Positions 34,701 through 49,088 of a DNA stretch of 64,000 bases are shown one piece after another. A program made the translations under genes and the position numbers. The DNA is taken from assembly GCA_032716605.1 (NCBI GenBank), contig JAVRFV010002317.1, positions 248,001 through 312,000 of the forward strand, in the 5' to 3' direction. Numbering within the stretch: position 1 is the first letter of the stretch; each line of letters opens with the position of its first letter. This DNA comes from Paralithodes platypus. Taxonomy: Eukaryota > Arthropoda > Malacostraca > Decapoda > Lithodidae. The notes beneath the pieces are model-generated. The model was not told the origin of the DNA, searched no databases, and was given only the letters and a program-made list of their open reading frames with translations.

Positions 34701-37700
34701 CCTAAAAACTAGGCTAGTTACGATTAAATTGACAAAATAATATTCTCTCTAAAAATATTTTCAGAGATTGTACACTAAAGTGAATTGGTCTTGTATGGTG
34801 GAGACACGAAACTGGATTTAGAGCCTCTATAACTAGGCTATCTACATGAGATGTAGACAAATAATAGAGCTAAAATCACCCTAAAAACTAGGCTAGTTAC
34901 GATTAAATTGACAAAATAATATTCTCTCTAAAAATATTTTCAGAGATTGTACACTAAAGTGAATTGGTCTTGTATGGTGGAGACACGAAACTGGATTTAG
35001 AGCCTCTATAACTAGGCTATCTACATGAGACGTAGACAAATAATAGAGCTAAAATCACCCTAAAAACTAGGCTAGTTACGATTAAATTGACAAAATAATA
35101 TTCTCTCTAAAAATATTTTCAGAGATTGTACACTAAAGTGAATTGGTCTTGTATGGTGGAGACACGAAACTGGATTTAGAGCCTCTATAACTAGGCTATC
35201 TACATGAGACGTAGACAAATAATAGAGCTAAAATCACCCTAAAAACTAGGCTAGTTACGATTAAATTGACAAAATAATATTCTCTCTAAAAATATTTTCA
35301 GAGATTGTACACTAAAGTGAATTGGTCTTGTATGGTGGAGACACGAAACTGGATTTAGAGCCTCTATAACTAGGCTATCTACATGAGATGTAGACAAATA
35401 ATAGAGCTAAAATCACCCTAAAAACTAGGCTAGTTACGATTAAATTGACAAAATAATATTCTCTCTAAAAATATTTTCAGAGATTGTACACTAAAGTGAA
35501 TTGGTCTTGTATGGTGGAGACACGAAACTGGATTTAGAGCCTCTATAACTAGGCTATCTACATGAGATGTAGACAAATAATAGAGCTAAAATCACCCTAA
35601 AAACTAGGCTAGTTACGATTAAATTGACAAAATAATATTCTCTCTAAAAATATTTTCAGAGATTGTACACTAAAGTGAATTGGTCTTGTATGGTGGAGAC
35701 ACGAAACTGGATTTAGAGCCTCTATAACTAGGCTATCTACATGAGACGTAGACAAATAATAGAGCTAAAATCACCCTAAAAACTAGGCTAGTTACGATTA
35801 AATTGACAAAATAATATTCTCTCTAAAAATATTTTCAGAGATTGTACACTAAAGTGAATTGGTCTTGTATGGTGGAGACACGAAACTGGATTTAGAGCCT
35901 CTATAACTAGGCTATCTACATGAGATGTAGACAAATAATAGAGCTAAAATCACCCTAAAAACTAGGCTAGTTACGATTAAATTGACAAAATAATATTCTC
36001 TCTAAAAATATTTTCAGAGATTGTACACTAAAGTGAATTGGTCTTGTATGGTGGAGACACGAAACTGGATTTAGAGCCTCTATAACTAGGCTATCTACAT
36101 GAGATGTAGACAAATAATAGAGCTAAAATCACCCTAAAAACTAGGCTAGTTACGATTAAATTGACAAAATAATATTCTCTCTAAAAATATTTTCAGAGAT
36201 TGTACACTAAAGTGAATTGGTCTTGTATGGTGGAGACACGAAACTGGATTTAGAGCCTCTATAACTAGGCTATCTACATGAGATGTAGACAAATAATAGA
36301 GCTAAAATCACCCTAAAAACTAGGCTAGTTACGATTAAATTGACAAAATAATATTCTCTCTAAAAATATTTTCAGAGATTGTACACTAAAGTGAATTGGT
36401 CTTGTATGGTGGAGACACGAAACTGGATTTAGAGCCTCTATAACTAGGCTATCTACATGAGACGTAGACAAATAATAGAGCTAAAATCACCAAAATAATA
36501 TTCTCTCTAAAAATATTTTCAGAGATTGTACACTAAAGTGAATTGGTCTTGTATGGTGGAGACACGAAACTGGATTTAGAGCCTCTATAACTAGGCTATC
36601 TACATGAGATGTAGACAAATAATAGAGCTAAAATCACCCTAAAAACTAGGCTAGTTACGATTAAATTGACAAAATAATATTCTCTCTAAAAATATTTTCA
36701 GAGATTGTACACTAAAGTGAATTGGTCTTGTATGGTGGAGACACGAAACTGGATTTAGAGCCTCTATAACTAGGCTATCTACATGAGATGTAGACAAATA
36801 ATAGAGCTAAAATCACCCTAAAAACTAGGCTAGTTACGATTAAATTGACAAAATAATATTCTCTCTAAAAATATTTTCAGAGATTGTACACTAAAGTGAA
36901 TTGGTCTTGTATGGTGGAGACACGAAACTGGATTTAGAGCCTCTATAACTAGGCTATCTACATGAGATGTAGACAATAATAGAGCTAAAATCACCCTAAA
37001 AACTAGGCTAGTTACGATTAAATTGACAAAATAATATTCTCTCTAAAAATATTTTCAGAGATTGTACACTAAAGTGAATTGGTCTTGTATGGTGGAGACA
37101 CGAAACTGGATTTAGAGCCTCTATAACTAGGCTATCTACATGAGATGTAGACAAATAATAGAGCTAAAATCACCCTAAAAACTAGGCTAGTTACGATTAA
37201 ATTGACAAAATAATATTCTCTCTAAAAATATTTTCAGAGATTGTACACTAAAGTGAATTGGTCTTGTATGGTGGAGACACGAAACTGGATTTAGAGCCTC
37301 TATAACTAGGCTATCTACATGAGATGTAGACAAATAATAGAGCTAAAATCACCCTAAAAACTAGGCTAGTTACGATTAAATTGACAAAATAATATTCTCT
37401 CTAAAAATATTTTCAGAGATTGTACACTAAAGTGAATTGGTCTTGTATGGTGGAGACACGAAACTGGATTTAGAGCCTCTATAACTAGGCTATCTACACG
37501 AGATGTAGACAAATAATAGAGCTAAAATCACCCAAAAACTAGGCTAGTTACGATTAAATTGACAAAATAATATTCTCTCTAAAAATATTTTCAGAGATTG
37601 TACACTAAAGTGAATTGGTCTTGTATGGTGGAGACACGAAACTGGATTTAGAGCCTCTATAACTAGGCTATCTACATGAGACGTAGACAAATAATAGAGC

Positions 37701-40700
37701 TAAAATCACCCTAAAAACTAGGCTAGTTACGATTAAATTGACAAAATAATATTCTCTCTAAAAATATTTTCAGAGATTGTACACTAAAGTGAATTGGTCT
37801 TGTATGGTGGAGACACGAAACTGGATTTAGAGCCTCTATAACTAGGCTATCTACATGAGACGTAGACAAATAATAGAGCTAAAATCACCCTAAAAACTAG
37901 GCTAGTTACGATTAAATTGACAAAATAATATTCTCTCTAAAAATATTTTCAGAGATTGTACACTAAAGTGAATTGGTCTTGTATGGTGGAGACACGAAAC
38001 TGGATTTAGAGCCTCTATAACTAGGCTATCTACATGAGACGTAGACAAATAATAGAGCTAAAATCACCCTAAAAACTAGGCTAGTTACGATTAAATTGAC
38101 AAAATAATATTCTCTCTAAAAATATTTTCAGAGATTGTACACTAAAGTGAATTGGTCTTGTATGGTGGAGACACGAAACTGGATTTAGAGCCTCTATAAC
38201 TAGGCTATCTACATGAGATGTAGACAAATAATAGAGCTAAAATCACCCTAAAAACTAGGCTAGTTACGATTAAATTGACAAAATAATATTCTCTCTAAAA
38301 ATATTTTCAGAGATTGTACACTAAAGTGAATTGGTCTTGTATGGTGGAGACACGAAACTGGATTTAGAGCCTCTATAACTAGGCTATCTACATGAGATGT
38401 AGACAAATAATAGAGCTAAAATCACCCTAAAAACTAGGCTAGTTACGATTAAATTGACAAAATAATATTCTCTCTAAAAATATTTTCAGAGATTGTACAC
38501 TAAAGTGAATTGGTCTTGTATGGTGGAGACACGAAACTGGATTTAGAGCCTCTATAACTAGGCTATCTACATGAGATGTAGACAAATAATAGAGCTAAAA
38601 TCACCCTAAAAACTAGGCTAGTTACGATTAAATTGACAAAATAATATTCTCTCTAAAAATATTTTCAGAGATTGTACACTAAAGTGAATTGGTCTTGTAT
38701 GGTGGAGACACGAAACTGGATTTAGAGCCTCTATAACTAGGCTATCTACATGAGATGTAGACAAATAATAGAGCTAAAATCACCCTAAAAACTAGGCTAG
38801 TTACGATTAAATTGACAAAATAATATTCTCTAAAAATATTTTCAGAGATTGTACACTAAAGTGAATTGGTCTTGTATGGTGGAGACACGAAACTGGATTT
38901 AGAGCCTCTATAACTAGGCTATCTACATGAGACGTAGACAAATAATAGAGCTAAAATCACCCTAAAAACTAGGCTAGTTACGATTAAATTGACAAAATAA
39001 TATTCTCTCTAAAAATATTTTCAGAGATTGTACACTAAAGTGAATTGGTCTTGTATGGTGGAGACACGAAACTGGATTTAGAGCCTCTATAACTAGGCTA
39101 TCTACATGAGACGTAGACAAATAATAGAGCTAAAATCACCCTAAAAACTAGGCTAGTTACGATTAAATTGACAAAATAATATTCTCTCTAAAAATATTTT
39201 CAGAGATTGTACACTAAAGTGAATTGGTCTTGTATGGTGGAGACACGAAACTGGATTTAGAGCCTCTATAACTAGGCTATCTACATGAGATGTAGACAAA
39301 TAATAGAGCTAAAATCACCCTAAAAACTAGGCTAGTTACGATTAAATTGACAAAATAATATTCTCTCTAAAAATATTTTCAGAGATTGTACACTAAAGTG
39401 AATTGGTCTTGTATGGTGGAGACACGAAACTGGATTTAGAGCCTCTATAACTAGGCTATCTACATGAGATGTAGACAATAATAGAGCTAAAATCACCCTA
39501 AAAACTAGGCTAGTTACGATTAAATTGACAAAATAATATTCTCTCTAAAAATATTTTCAGAGATTGTACACTAAAGTGAATTGGTCTTGTATGGTGGAGA
39601 CACGAAACTGGATTTAGAGCCTCTATAACTAGGCTATCTACATGAGATGTAGACAAATAATAGAGCTAAAATCACCCTAAAAACTAGGCTAGTTACGATT
39701 AAATTGACAAAAATATTCTCTCTAAAAATATTTTCAGAGATTGTACACTAAAGTGAATTGGTCTTGTATGGTGGAGACACGAAACTGGATTTAGAGCCTC
39801 TATAACTAGGCTATCTACATGAGACGTAGACAATAATAGAGCTAAAATCACCCTAAAAACTAGGCTAGTTACGATTAAATTGACAAAATAATATTCTCTC
39901 TAAAAATATTTTCAGAGATTGTACACTAAAGTGAATTGGTCTTGTATGGTGGAGACACGAAACTGGATTTAGAGCCTCTATAACTAGGCTATCTACATGA
40001 GATGTAGACAAATAATAGAGCTAAAATCACCCTAAAAACTAGGCTAGTTACGATTAAATTGACAAAATAATATTCTCTCTAAAAATATTTTCAGAGATTG
40101 TACACTAAAGTGAATTGGTCTTGTATGGTGGAGACACGAAACTGGATTTAGAGCCTCTATAACTAGGCTATCTACATGAGATGTAGACCATATAATAGAG
40201 CTAAAATCACCCTAAAAACTAGGCTAGTTACGATTAAATTGACAAAATAATATTCTCTCTAAAAATATTTTCAGAGATTGTACACTAAAGTGAATTGGTC
40301 TTGTATGGTGGAGACACGAAACTGGATTTAGAGCCTCTATAACTAGGCTATCTACATGAGACGTAGACAAATAATAGAGCTAAAATCACCCTAAAAACTA
40401 GGCTAGTTACGATTAAATTGACAAAATAATATTCTCTCTAAAAATATTTTCAGAGATTGTACACTAAAGTGAATTGGTCTTGTATGGTGGAGACACGAAA
40501 CTGGATTTAGAGCCTCTATAACTAGGCTATCTACATGAGATGTAGACAAATAATAGAGCTAAAATCACCCTAAAAACTAGGCTAGTTACGATTAAATTGA
40601 CAAAATAATATTCTCTCTAAAAATATTTTCAGAGATTGTACACTAAAGTGAATTGGTCTTGTATGGTGGAGACACGAAACTGGATTTAGAGCCTCTATAA

Positions 40701-43700
40701 CTAGGCTATCTACATGAGATGTAGACAAATAATAGAGCTAAAATCACCCTAAAAACTAGGCTAGTTACGATTAAATTGACAAAATAATATTCTCTCTAAA
40801 AATATTTTCAGAGATTGTACACTAAAGTGAATTGGTCTTGTATGGTGGAGACACGAAACTGGATTTAGAGCCTCTATAACTAGGCTATCTACATGAGACG
40901 TAGACAAATAATAGAGCTAAAATCACCCTAAAAACTAGGCTAGTTACGATTAAATTGACAAAATAATATTCTCTCTAAAAATATTTTCAGAGATTGTACA
41001 CTAAAGTGAATTGGTCTTGTATGGTGGAGACACGAAACTGGATTTAGAGCCTCTATAACTAGGCTATCTACATGAGATGTAGACAAATAATAGAGCTAAA
41101 ATCACCCTAAAAACTAGGCTAGTTACGATTAAATTGACAAAATAATATTCTCTCTAAAAATATTTTCAGAGATTGTACACTAAAGTGAATTGGTCTTGTA
41201 TGGTGGAGACACGAAACTGGATTTAGAGCCTCTATAACTAGGCTATCTACATGAGATGTAGACAATAATAGAGCTAAAATCACCCTAAAAACTAGGCTAG
41301 TTACGATTAAATTGACAAAATAATATTCTCTCTAAAAATATTTTCAGAGATTGTACACTAAAGTGAATTGGTCTTGTATGGTGGAGACACGAAACTGGAT
41401 TTAGAGCCTCTATAACTAGGCTATCTACATGAGACGTAGACAAATAATAGAGCTAAAATCACCCTAAAAACTAGGCTAGTTACGATTAAATTGACAAAAT
41501 AATATTCTCTCTAAAAATATTTTCAGAGATTGTACACTAAAGTGAATTGGTCTTGTATGGTGGAGACACGAAACTGGATTTAGAGCCTCTATAACTAGGC
41601 TATCTACATGAGATGTAGACAAATAATAGAGCTAAAATCACCCTAAAAACTAGGCTAGTTACGATTAAATTGACAAAATAATATTCTCTCTAAAAATATT
41701 TTCAGAGATTGTACACTAAAGTGAATTGGTCTTGTATGGTGGAGACACGAAACTGGATTTAGAGCCTCTATAACTAGGCTATCTACATGAGATGTAGACA
41801 ATAATAGAGCTAAAATCACCCTAAAAACTAGGCTAGTTACGATTAAATTGACAAAATAATATTCTCTCTAAAAATATTTTCAGAGATTGTACACTAAAGT
41901 GAATTGGTCTTGTATGGTGGAGACACGAAACTGGATTTAGAGCCTCTATAACTAGGCTATCTACATGAGATGTAGACAAATAATAGAGCTAAAATCACCC
42001 TAAAAACTAGGCTAGTTACGATTAAATTGACAAAATAATATTCTCTCTAAAAATATTTTCAGAGATTGTACACTAAAGTGAATTGGTCTTGTATGGTGGA
42101 GACACGAAACTGGATTTAGAGCCTCTATAACTAGGCTATCTACATGAGATGTAGACAAATAATAGAGCTAAAATCACCCTAAAAACTAGGCTAGTTACGA
42201 TTAAATTGACAAAATAATATTCTCTCTAAAAATATTTTCAGAGATTGTACACTAAAGTGAATTGGTCTTGTATGGTGGAGACACGAAACTGGATTTAGAG
42301 CCTCTATAACTAGGCTATCTACATGAGATGTAGACAAATAATAGAGCTAAAATCACCCTAAAAACTAGGCTAGTTACGATTAAATTGACAAAATAATATT
42401 CTCTCTAAAAATATTTTCAGAGATTGTACACTAAAGTGAATTGGTCTTGTATGGTGGAGACACGAAACTGGATTTAGAGCCTCTATAACTAGGCTATCTA
42501 CATGAGACGTAGACAAATAATAGAGCTAAAATCACCCTAAAAACTAGGCTAGTTACGATTAAATTGACAAAATAATATTCTCTCTAAAAATATTTTCAGA
42601 GATTGTACACTAAAGTGAATTGGTCTTGTATGGTGGAGACACGAAACTGGATTTAGAGCCTCTATAACTAGGCTATCTACATGAGACGTAGACAAATAAT
42701 AGAGCTAAAATCACCCTAAAAACTAGGCTAGTTACGATTAAATTGACAAAATAATATTCTCTCTAAAAATATTTTCAGAGATTGTACACTAAAGTGAATT
42801 GGTCTTGTATGGTGGAGACACGAAACTGGATTTAGAGCCTCTATAACTAGGCTATCTACATGAGACGTAGACAAATAATAGAGCTAAAATCACCCTAAAA
42901 ACTAGGCTAGTTACGATTAAATTGACAAAATAATATTCTCTCTAAAAATATTTTCAGAGATTGTACACTAAAGTGAATTGGTCTTGTATGGTGGAGACAC
43001 GAAACTGGATTTAGAGCCTCTATAACTAGGCTATCTACATGAGACGTAGACAAATAATAGAGCTAAAATCACCCTAAAAACTAGGCTAGTTACGATTAAA
43101 TTGACAAAATAATATTCTCTCTAAAAATATTTTCAGAGATTGTACACTAAAGTGAATTGGTCTTGTATGGTGGAGACACGAAACTGGATTTAGAGCCTCT
43201 ATAACTAGGCTATCTACATGAGACGTAGACAAATAATAGAGCTAAAATCACCCTAAAAACTAGGCTAGTTACGATTAAATTGACAAAATAATATTCTCTC
43301 TAAAAATATTTTCAGAGATTGTACACTAAAGTGAATTGGTCTTGTATGGTGGAGACACGAAACTGGATTTAGAGCCTCTATAACTAGGCTATCTACATGA
43401 GATGTAGACAATAATAGAGCTAAAATCACCCTAAAAACTAGGCTAGTTACGATTAAATTGACAAAATAATATTCTCTCTAAAAATATTTTCAGAGATTGT
43501 ACACTAAAGTGAATTGGTCTTGTATGGTGGAGACACGAAACTGGATTTAGAGCCTCTATAACTAGGCTATCTACATGAGACGTAGACAAATAATAGAGCT
43601 AAAATCACCCTAAAAACTAGGCTAGTTACGATTAAATTGACAAAATAATATTCTCTCTAAAAATATTTTCAGAGATTGTACACTAAAGTGAATTGGTCTT

Positions 43701-46700
43701 GTATGGTGGAGACACGAAACTGGATTTAGAGCCTCTATAACTAGGCTATCTACATGAGATGTAGACAAATAATAGAGCTAAAATCACCCTAAAAACTAGG
43801 CTAGTTACGATTAAATTGACAAAATAATATTCTCTCTAAAAATATTTTCAGAGATTGTACACTAAAGTGAATTGGTCTTGTATGGTGGAGACACGAAACT
43901 GGATTTAGAGCCTCTATAACTAGGCTATCTACATGAGATGTAGACAAATAATAGAGCTAAAATCACCCTAAAAACTAGGCTAGTTACGATTAAATTGACA
44001 AAATAATATTCTCTCTAAAAATATTTTCAGAGATTGTACACTAAAGTGAATTGGTCTTGTATGGTGGAGACACGAAACTGGATTTAGAGCCTCTATAACT
44101 AGGCTATCTACATGAGACGTAGACAAATAATAGAGCTAAAATCACCAAAATAATATTCTCTCTAAAAATATTTTCAGAGATTGTACACTAAAGTGAATTG
44201 GTCTTGTATGGTGGAGACACGAAACTGGATTTAGAGCCTCTATAACTAGGCTATCTACATGAGATGTAGACAAATAATAGAGCTAAAATCACCCTAAAAA
44301 CTAGGCTAGTTACGATTAAATTGACAAAATAATATTCTCTCTAAAAATATTTTCAGAGATTGTACACTAAAGTGAATTGGTCTTGTATGGTGGAGACACG
44401 AAACTGGATTTAGAGCCTCTATAACTAGGCTATCTACATGAGATGTAGACAAATAATAGAGCTAAAATCACCCTAAAAACTAGGCTAGTTACGATTAAAT
44501 TGACAAAATAATATTCTCTCTAAAAATATTTTCAGAGATTGTACACTAAAGTGAATTGGTCTTGTATGGTGGAGACACGAAACTGGATTTAGAGCCTCTA
44601 TAACTAGGCTATCTACATGAGATGTAGACAAATAATAGAGCTAAAATCACCCTAAAAACTAGGCTAGTTACGATTAAATTGACAAAATAATATTCTCTCT
44701 AAAAATATTTTCAGAGATTGTACACTAAAGTGAATTGGTCTTGTATGGTGGAGACACGAAACTGGATTTAGAGCCTCTATAACTAGGCTATCTACATGAG
44801 ATGTAGACAAATAATAGAGCTAAAATCACCCTAAAAACTAGGCTAGTTACGATTAAATTGACAAAATAATATTCTCTCTAAAAATATTTTCAGAGATTGT
44901 ACACTAAAGTGAATTGGTCTTGTATGGTGGAGACACGAAACTGGATTTAGAGCCTCTATAACTAGGCTATCTACATGAGACGTAGACAAATAATAGAGCT
45001 AAAATCACCCTAAAAACTAGGCTAGTTACGATTAAATTGACAAAATAATATTCTCTCTAAAAATATTTTCAGAGATTGTACACTAAAGTGAATTGGTCTT
45101 GTATGGTGGAGACACGAAACTGGATTTAGAGCCTCTATAACTAGGCTATCTACATGAGACGTAGACAAATAATAGAGCTAAAATCACCCTAAAAACTAGG
45201 CTAGTTACGATTAAATTGACAAAATAATATTCTCTCTAAAAATATTTTCAGAGATTGTACACTAAAGTGAATTGGTCTTGTATGGTGGAGACACGAAACT
45301 GGATTTAGAGCCTCTATAACTAGGCTATCTACATGAGATGTAGACAAATAATAGAGCTAAAATCACCCTAAAAACTAGGCTAGTTACGATTAAATTGACA
45401 AAATAATATTCTCTCTAAAAATATTTTCAGAGATTGTACACTAAAGTGAATTGGTCTTGTATGGTGGAGACACGAAACTGGATTTAGAGCCTCTATAACT
45501 AGGCTATCTACATGAGATGTAGACAAATAATAGAGCTAAAATCACCCTAAAAACTAGGCTAGTTACGATTAAATTGACAAAATAATATTCTCTCTAAAAA
45601 TATTTTCAGAGATTGTACACTAAAGTGAATTGGTCTTGTATGGTGGAGACACGAAACTGGATTTAGAGCCTCTATAACTAGGCTATCTACATGAGACGTA
45701 GACAAATAATAGAGCTAAAATCACCCTAAAAACTAGGCTAGTTACGATTAAATTGACAAAATAATATTCTCTCTAAAAATATTTTCAGAGATTGTACACT
45801 AAAGTGAATTGGTCTTGTATGGTGGAGACACGAAACTGGATTTAGAGCCTCTATAACTAGGCTATCTACATGAGACGTAGACAAATAATAGAGCTAAAAT
45901 CACCCTAAAAACTAGGCTAGTTACGATTAAATTGACAAAATAATATTCTCTCTAAAAATATTTTCAGAGATTGTACACTAAAGTGAATTGGTCTTGTATG
46001 GTGGAGACACGAAACTGGATTTAGAGCCTCTATAACTAGGCTATCTACATGAGACGTAGACAAATAATAGAGCTAAAATCACCCTAAAAACTAGGCTAGT
46101 TACGATTAAATTGACAAAATAATATTCTCTCTAAAAATATTTTCAGAGATTGTACACTAAAGTGAATTGGTCTTGTATGGTGGAGACACGAAACTGGATT
46201 TAGAGCCTCTATAACTAGGCTATCTACATGAGATGTAGACAAATAATAGAGCTAAAATCACCCTAAAAACTAGGCTAGTTACGATTAAATTGACAAAATA
46301 ATATTCTCTCTAAAAATATTTTCAGAGATTGTACACTAAAGTGAATTGGTCTTGTATGGTGGAGACACGAAACTGGATTTAGAGCCTCTATAACTAGGCT
46401 ATCTACATGAGATGTAGACAAATAATAGAGCTAAAATCACCCTAAAAACTAGGCTAGTTACGATTAAATTGACAAAATAATATTCTCTCTAAAAATATTT
46501 TCAGAGATTGTACACTAAAGTGAATTGGTCTTGTATGGTGGAGACACGAAACTGGATTTAGAGCCTCTATAACTAGGCTATCTACATGAGATGTAGACAA
46601 ATAATAGAGCTAAAATCACCCTAAAAACTAGGCTAGTTACGATTAAATTGACAAAATAATATTCTCTCTAAAAATATTTTCAGAGATTGTACACTAAAGT

Positions 46701-48063
46701 GAATTGGTCTTGTATGGTGGAGACACGAAACTGGATTTAGAGCCTCTATAACTAGGCTATCTACATGAGATGTAGACAAATAATAGAGCTAAAATCACCC
46801 TAAAAACTAGGCTAGTTACGATTAAATTGACAAAATAATATTCTCTCTAAAAATATTTTCAGAGATTGTACACTAAAGTGAATTGGTCTTGTATGGTGGA
46901 GACACGAAACTGGATTTAGAGCCTCTATAACTAGGCTATCTACATGAGATGTAGACAAATAATAGAGCTAAAATCACCCTAAAAACTAGGCTAGTTACGA
47001 TTAAATTGACAAAATAATATTCTCTCTAAAAATATTTTCAGAGATTGTACACTAAAGTGAATTGGTCTTGTATGGTGGAGACACGAAACTGGATTTAGAG
47101 CCTCTATAACTAGGCTATCTACATGAGATGTAGACAAATAATAGAGCTAAAATCACCCTAAAAACTAGGCTAGTTACGATTAAATTGACAAAATAATATT
47201 CTCTCTAAAAATATTTTCAGAGATTGTACACTAAAGTGAATTGGTCTTGTATGGTGGAGACACGAAACTGGATTTAGAGCCTCTATAACTAGGCTATCTA
47301 CATGAGACGTAGACAAATAATAGAGCTAAAATCACCCTAAAAACTAGGCTAGTTACGATTAAATTGACAAAATAATATTCTCTCTAAAAATATTTTCAGA
47401 GATTGTACACTAAAGTGAATTGGTCTTGTATGGTGGAGACACGAAACTGGATTTAGAGCCTCTATAACTAGGCTATCTACATGAGATGTAGACAAATAAT
47501 AGAGCTAAAATCACCCTAAAAACTAGGCTAGTTACGATTAAATTGACAAAATAATATTCTCTCTAAAAAAAAATTCAGAGATTGTACACTAAAGTGAATT
47601 GGTCTTGTATGGTGGAGACACGAAACTGGATTTAGAGCCTCTATAACTAGGCTATCTACATGAGATGTAGACAAATAATAGAGCTAAAATCACCCTAAAA
47701 ACTAGGCTAGTTACGATTAAATTGACAAAATAATATTCTCTCTAAAAAAATATTTTCAGAGATTGTACACTAAAGTGAATTGGTCTTGTATGGTGGAGAC
47801 ACGAAACTGGATTTAGAGCCTCTATAACTAGGCTATCTACATGAGACGTAGAAAAATAATAGAGCTAAAATCACCCTAAAAACTAGGCTAGTTACGATTA
47901 AATTGACAAAATAATATTCTCTCTAAAAATATTTTCAGAGATTGTACACTAAAGTGAATTGGTCTTGTATGGTGGAGACACGAAACTGGATTTAGAGCCT
48001 CTATAACTAGGCTATCTACATGAGACGTAGACAAATAATAGAGCTAAAATCACCCTAAAAACT
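25732..48063. repeat. 179-bp satellite array, about 125 tandem copies
   Basis: Consecutive monomer starts (GA(C/T)GTAGAC) at 25732, 25911, 26090 and 26269 give a 179-bp period that holds across about 22.3 kb. Copies are almost identical. Recurrent variation is a C/T at the CG of GACGTAG (about one third C), a one-base-shorter GACAATAAT form in a dozen or more copies, a 4-bp-shorter copy at 27170, a 2-bp deletion (ATTCTCTAAAA) at about 32780 and 38828, and the same 32-bp deletion in two copies at about 36490 and 44146. The monomer is AT-rich with stops in all frames and no ORF. All copies are in one orientation. The array ends mid-monomer at 48063. Such an array is typical of heterochromatin; a centromeric role is not shown. 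Its reverse strand resembles the spacers of the gene locus to the right. Confidence 0.97.
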
Positions 48064-48345
48064 ATTGTGTACATGTTCTAGTTGTTTTAGCAATTCTGAC
48101 ACCGTCCGTCCGTTCGGGGACCAATTAACATACTAAGTTCAATTGTTATAACTAGTGTTATTCTATTATTGTAATTCTGTATTGTGTACATGTTCTAGTT
48201 GTTTAAGCAATTCTGACACCGTCCGTCCGTTCGGGGACCATACTAAGTTCACATACTAACTTCAATTGTTATAACTAGTGTTATTCTATTATTGTAATTC
48301 TGTATTGTGTACATGTTCTAGTTGTTTTAGGAATTCTGACACCGT
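48064..48345. repeat. Three tandem copies of a 119-122 bp unit
   Basis: TTGTGTACATGTTCTAGTTG begins each unit near 48064, 48183 and 48305, and each carries GACACCGTCCGTCCG. The part TTCAATTGTTATAACTAGTG...TTATTCTATTATT resembles the 3' ends of the G5 and G7 genes, so the unit seems derived from a gene tail. Confidence 0.85.
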
Positions 48346-48720
48346 CCGTCCGCCTCCCTTTTTTTGTCCCGGGGGAGGAGTGATACAATATCTTCACTTT
48401 CTTTTTGATATCTGTACTGTGAATCTGGTGAACTAACCCAAGAAACTAATTTGCGAGTAACTGTCGCGAGGTGGTCACACAACCACGGTCAATCTTAAAA
48501 CTCCGAGGCACACCACGTCATTCGATTATTGTTTACTATCCATTTTGGTTCTGCAACAAATCTTTTTAACCGACCCTTTAGCGGGCAAATGAATTTGCGG
48601 TATACCCGACGGTGTTATTACCATCCAGGAGGGATACGGCCCTTTATTTTTGATTTAGAGCCGTACTACTCACACCTATGTGCACTGTGGTATGATTGTT
48701 TTCCAATAAAATGTATTTAA
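48346..48720 (+). pseudogene. Relic of a G-family glycoprotein gene (G0)
   Basis: Only scraps of the gene family remain. At about 48385-48470, ACAATATCTTCACTTTCTTT and GAACTAACCCAAGAAAC match the middle of G1-G7. At 48553-48600, CAACAAATCTTTT...AACC...CCTTTAGCGGGCAAATGA matches the 3' end of G4. The poly(A) signal AATAAA is at 48705-48710. The order of pieces agrees with the family but most of the gene is missing. Confidence 0.65.
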
Positions 48721-48775
48721 CCAGAACAATTAGTTTCGTTTCCACCTTGCCAGCTCTCTCTCTCTTTACGTAAGT

Positions 48776-48824
48776 AATATTATTTTGGTCAAGTCAATCT
48801 TACTTTAGCTAGCCTAGTTTTTAG
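48776..48824 (+). repeat. Spacer segment matching the inverted satellite monomer
   Basis: AATATTATTTTGGTCAAGTC followed by AATCTTAC and AGCTAGCCTAGTTTTTAG lines up with the reverse strand of the 179-bp monomer (AATATTATTTTGTCAATTTA, AATCGTA, ACTAGCCTAGTTTTTAG). Confidence 0.75.
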
Positions 48825-49088
48825 TTAAAAAGCCCCGTTTATATATCTCATGTCTTGCACATGTGACGAAGATGTGAGTGGTACGGCTCTAATAAAAACC
48901 AAAAAGGTGGCCAAACAAAAAATTACTTACCACATTGTCTTACTATCTATTCATCTATCGTAGTAACGTTTATCTTGTTTGTCCACACACACACCTATAT
49001 GCCTTAGTGATCTAGTAACGCACACCCGCCCGCACCAACTCAGGTTCGACGGTGTTTTATAACCATGCTGTAATTTACAGGAAACATC

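Noticed and set aside
25732..48063. A CRISPR-like or repeat-spacer array
   Set aside because: The whole 179-bp period is conserved with no variable spacers, and the context is eukaryotic. It is a satellite.
48529..48720. 63-residue ORF after the satellite
   Set aside because: Overlaps the relic tail of a G-family gene (G0) in a non-coding frame.
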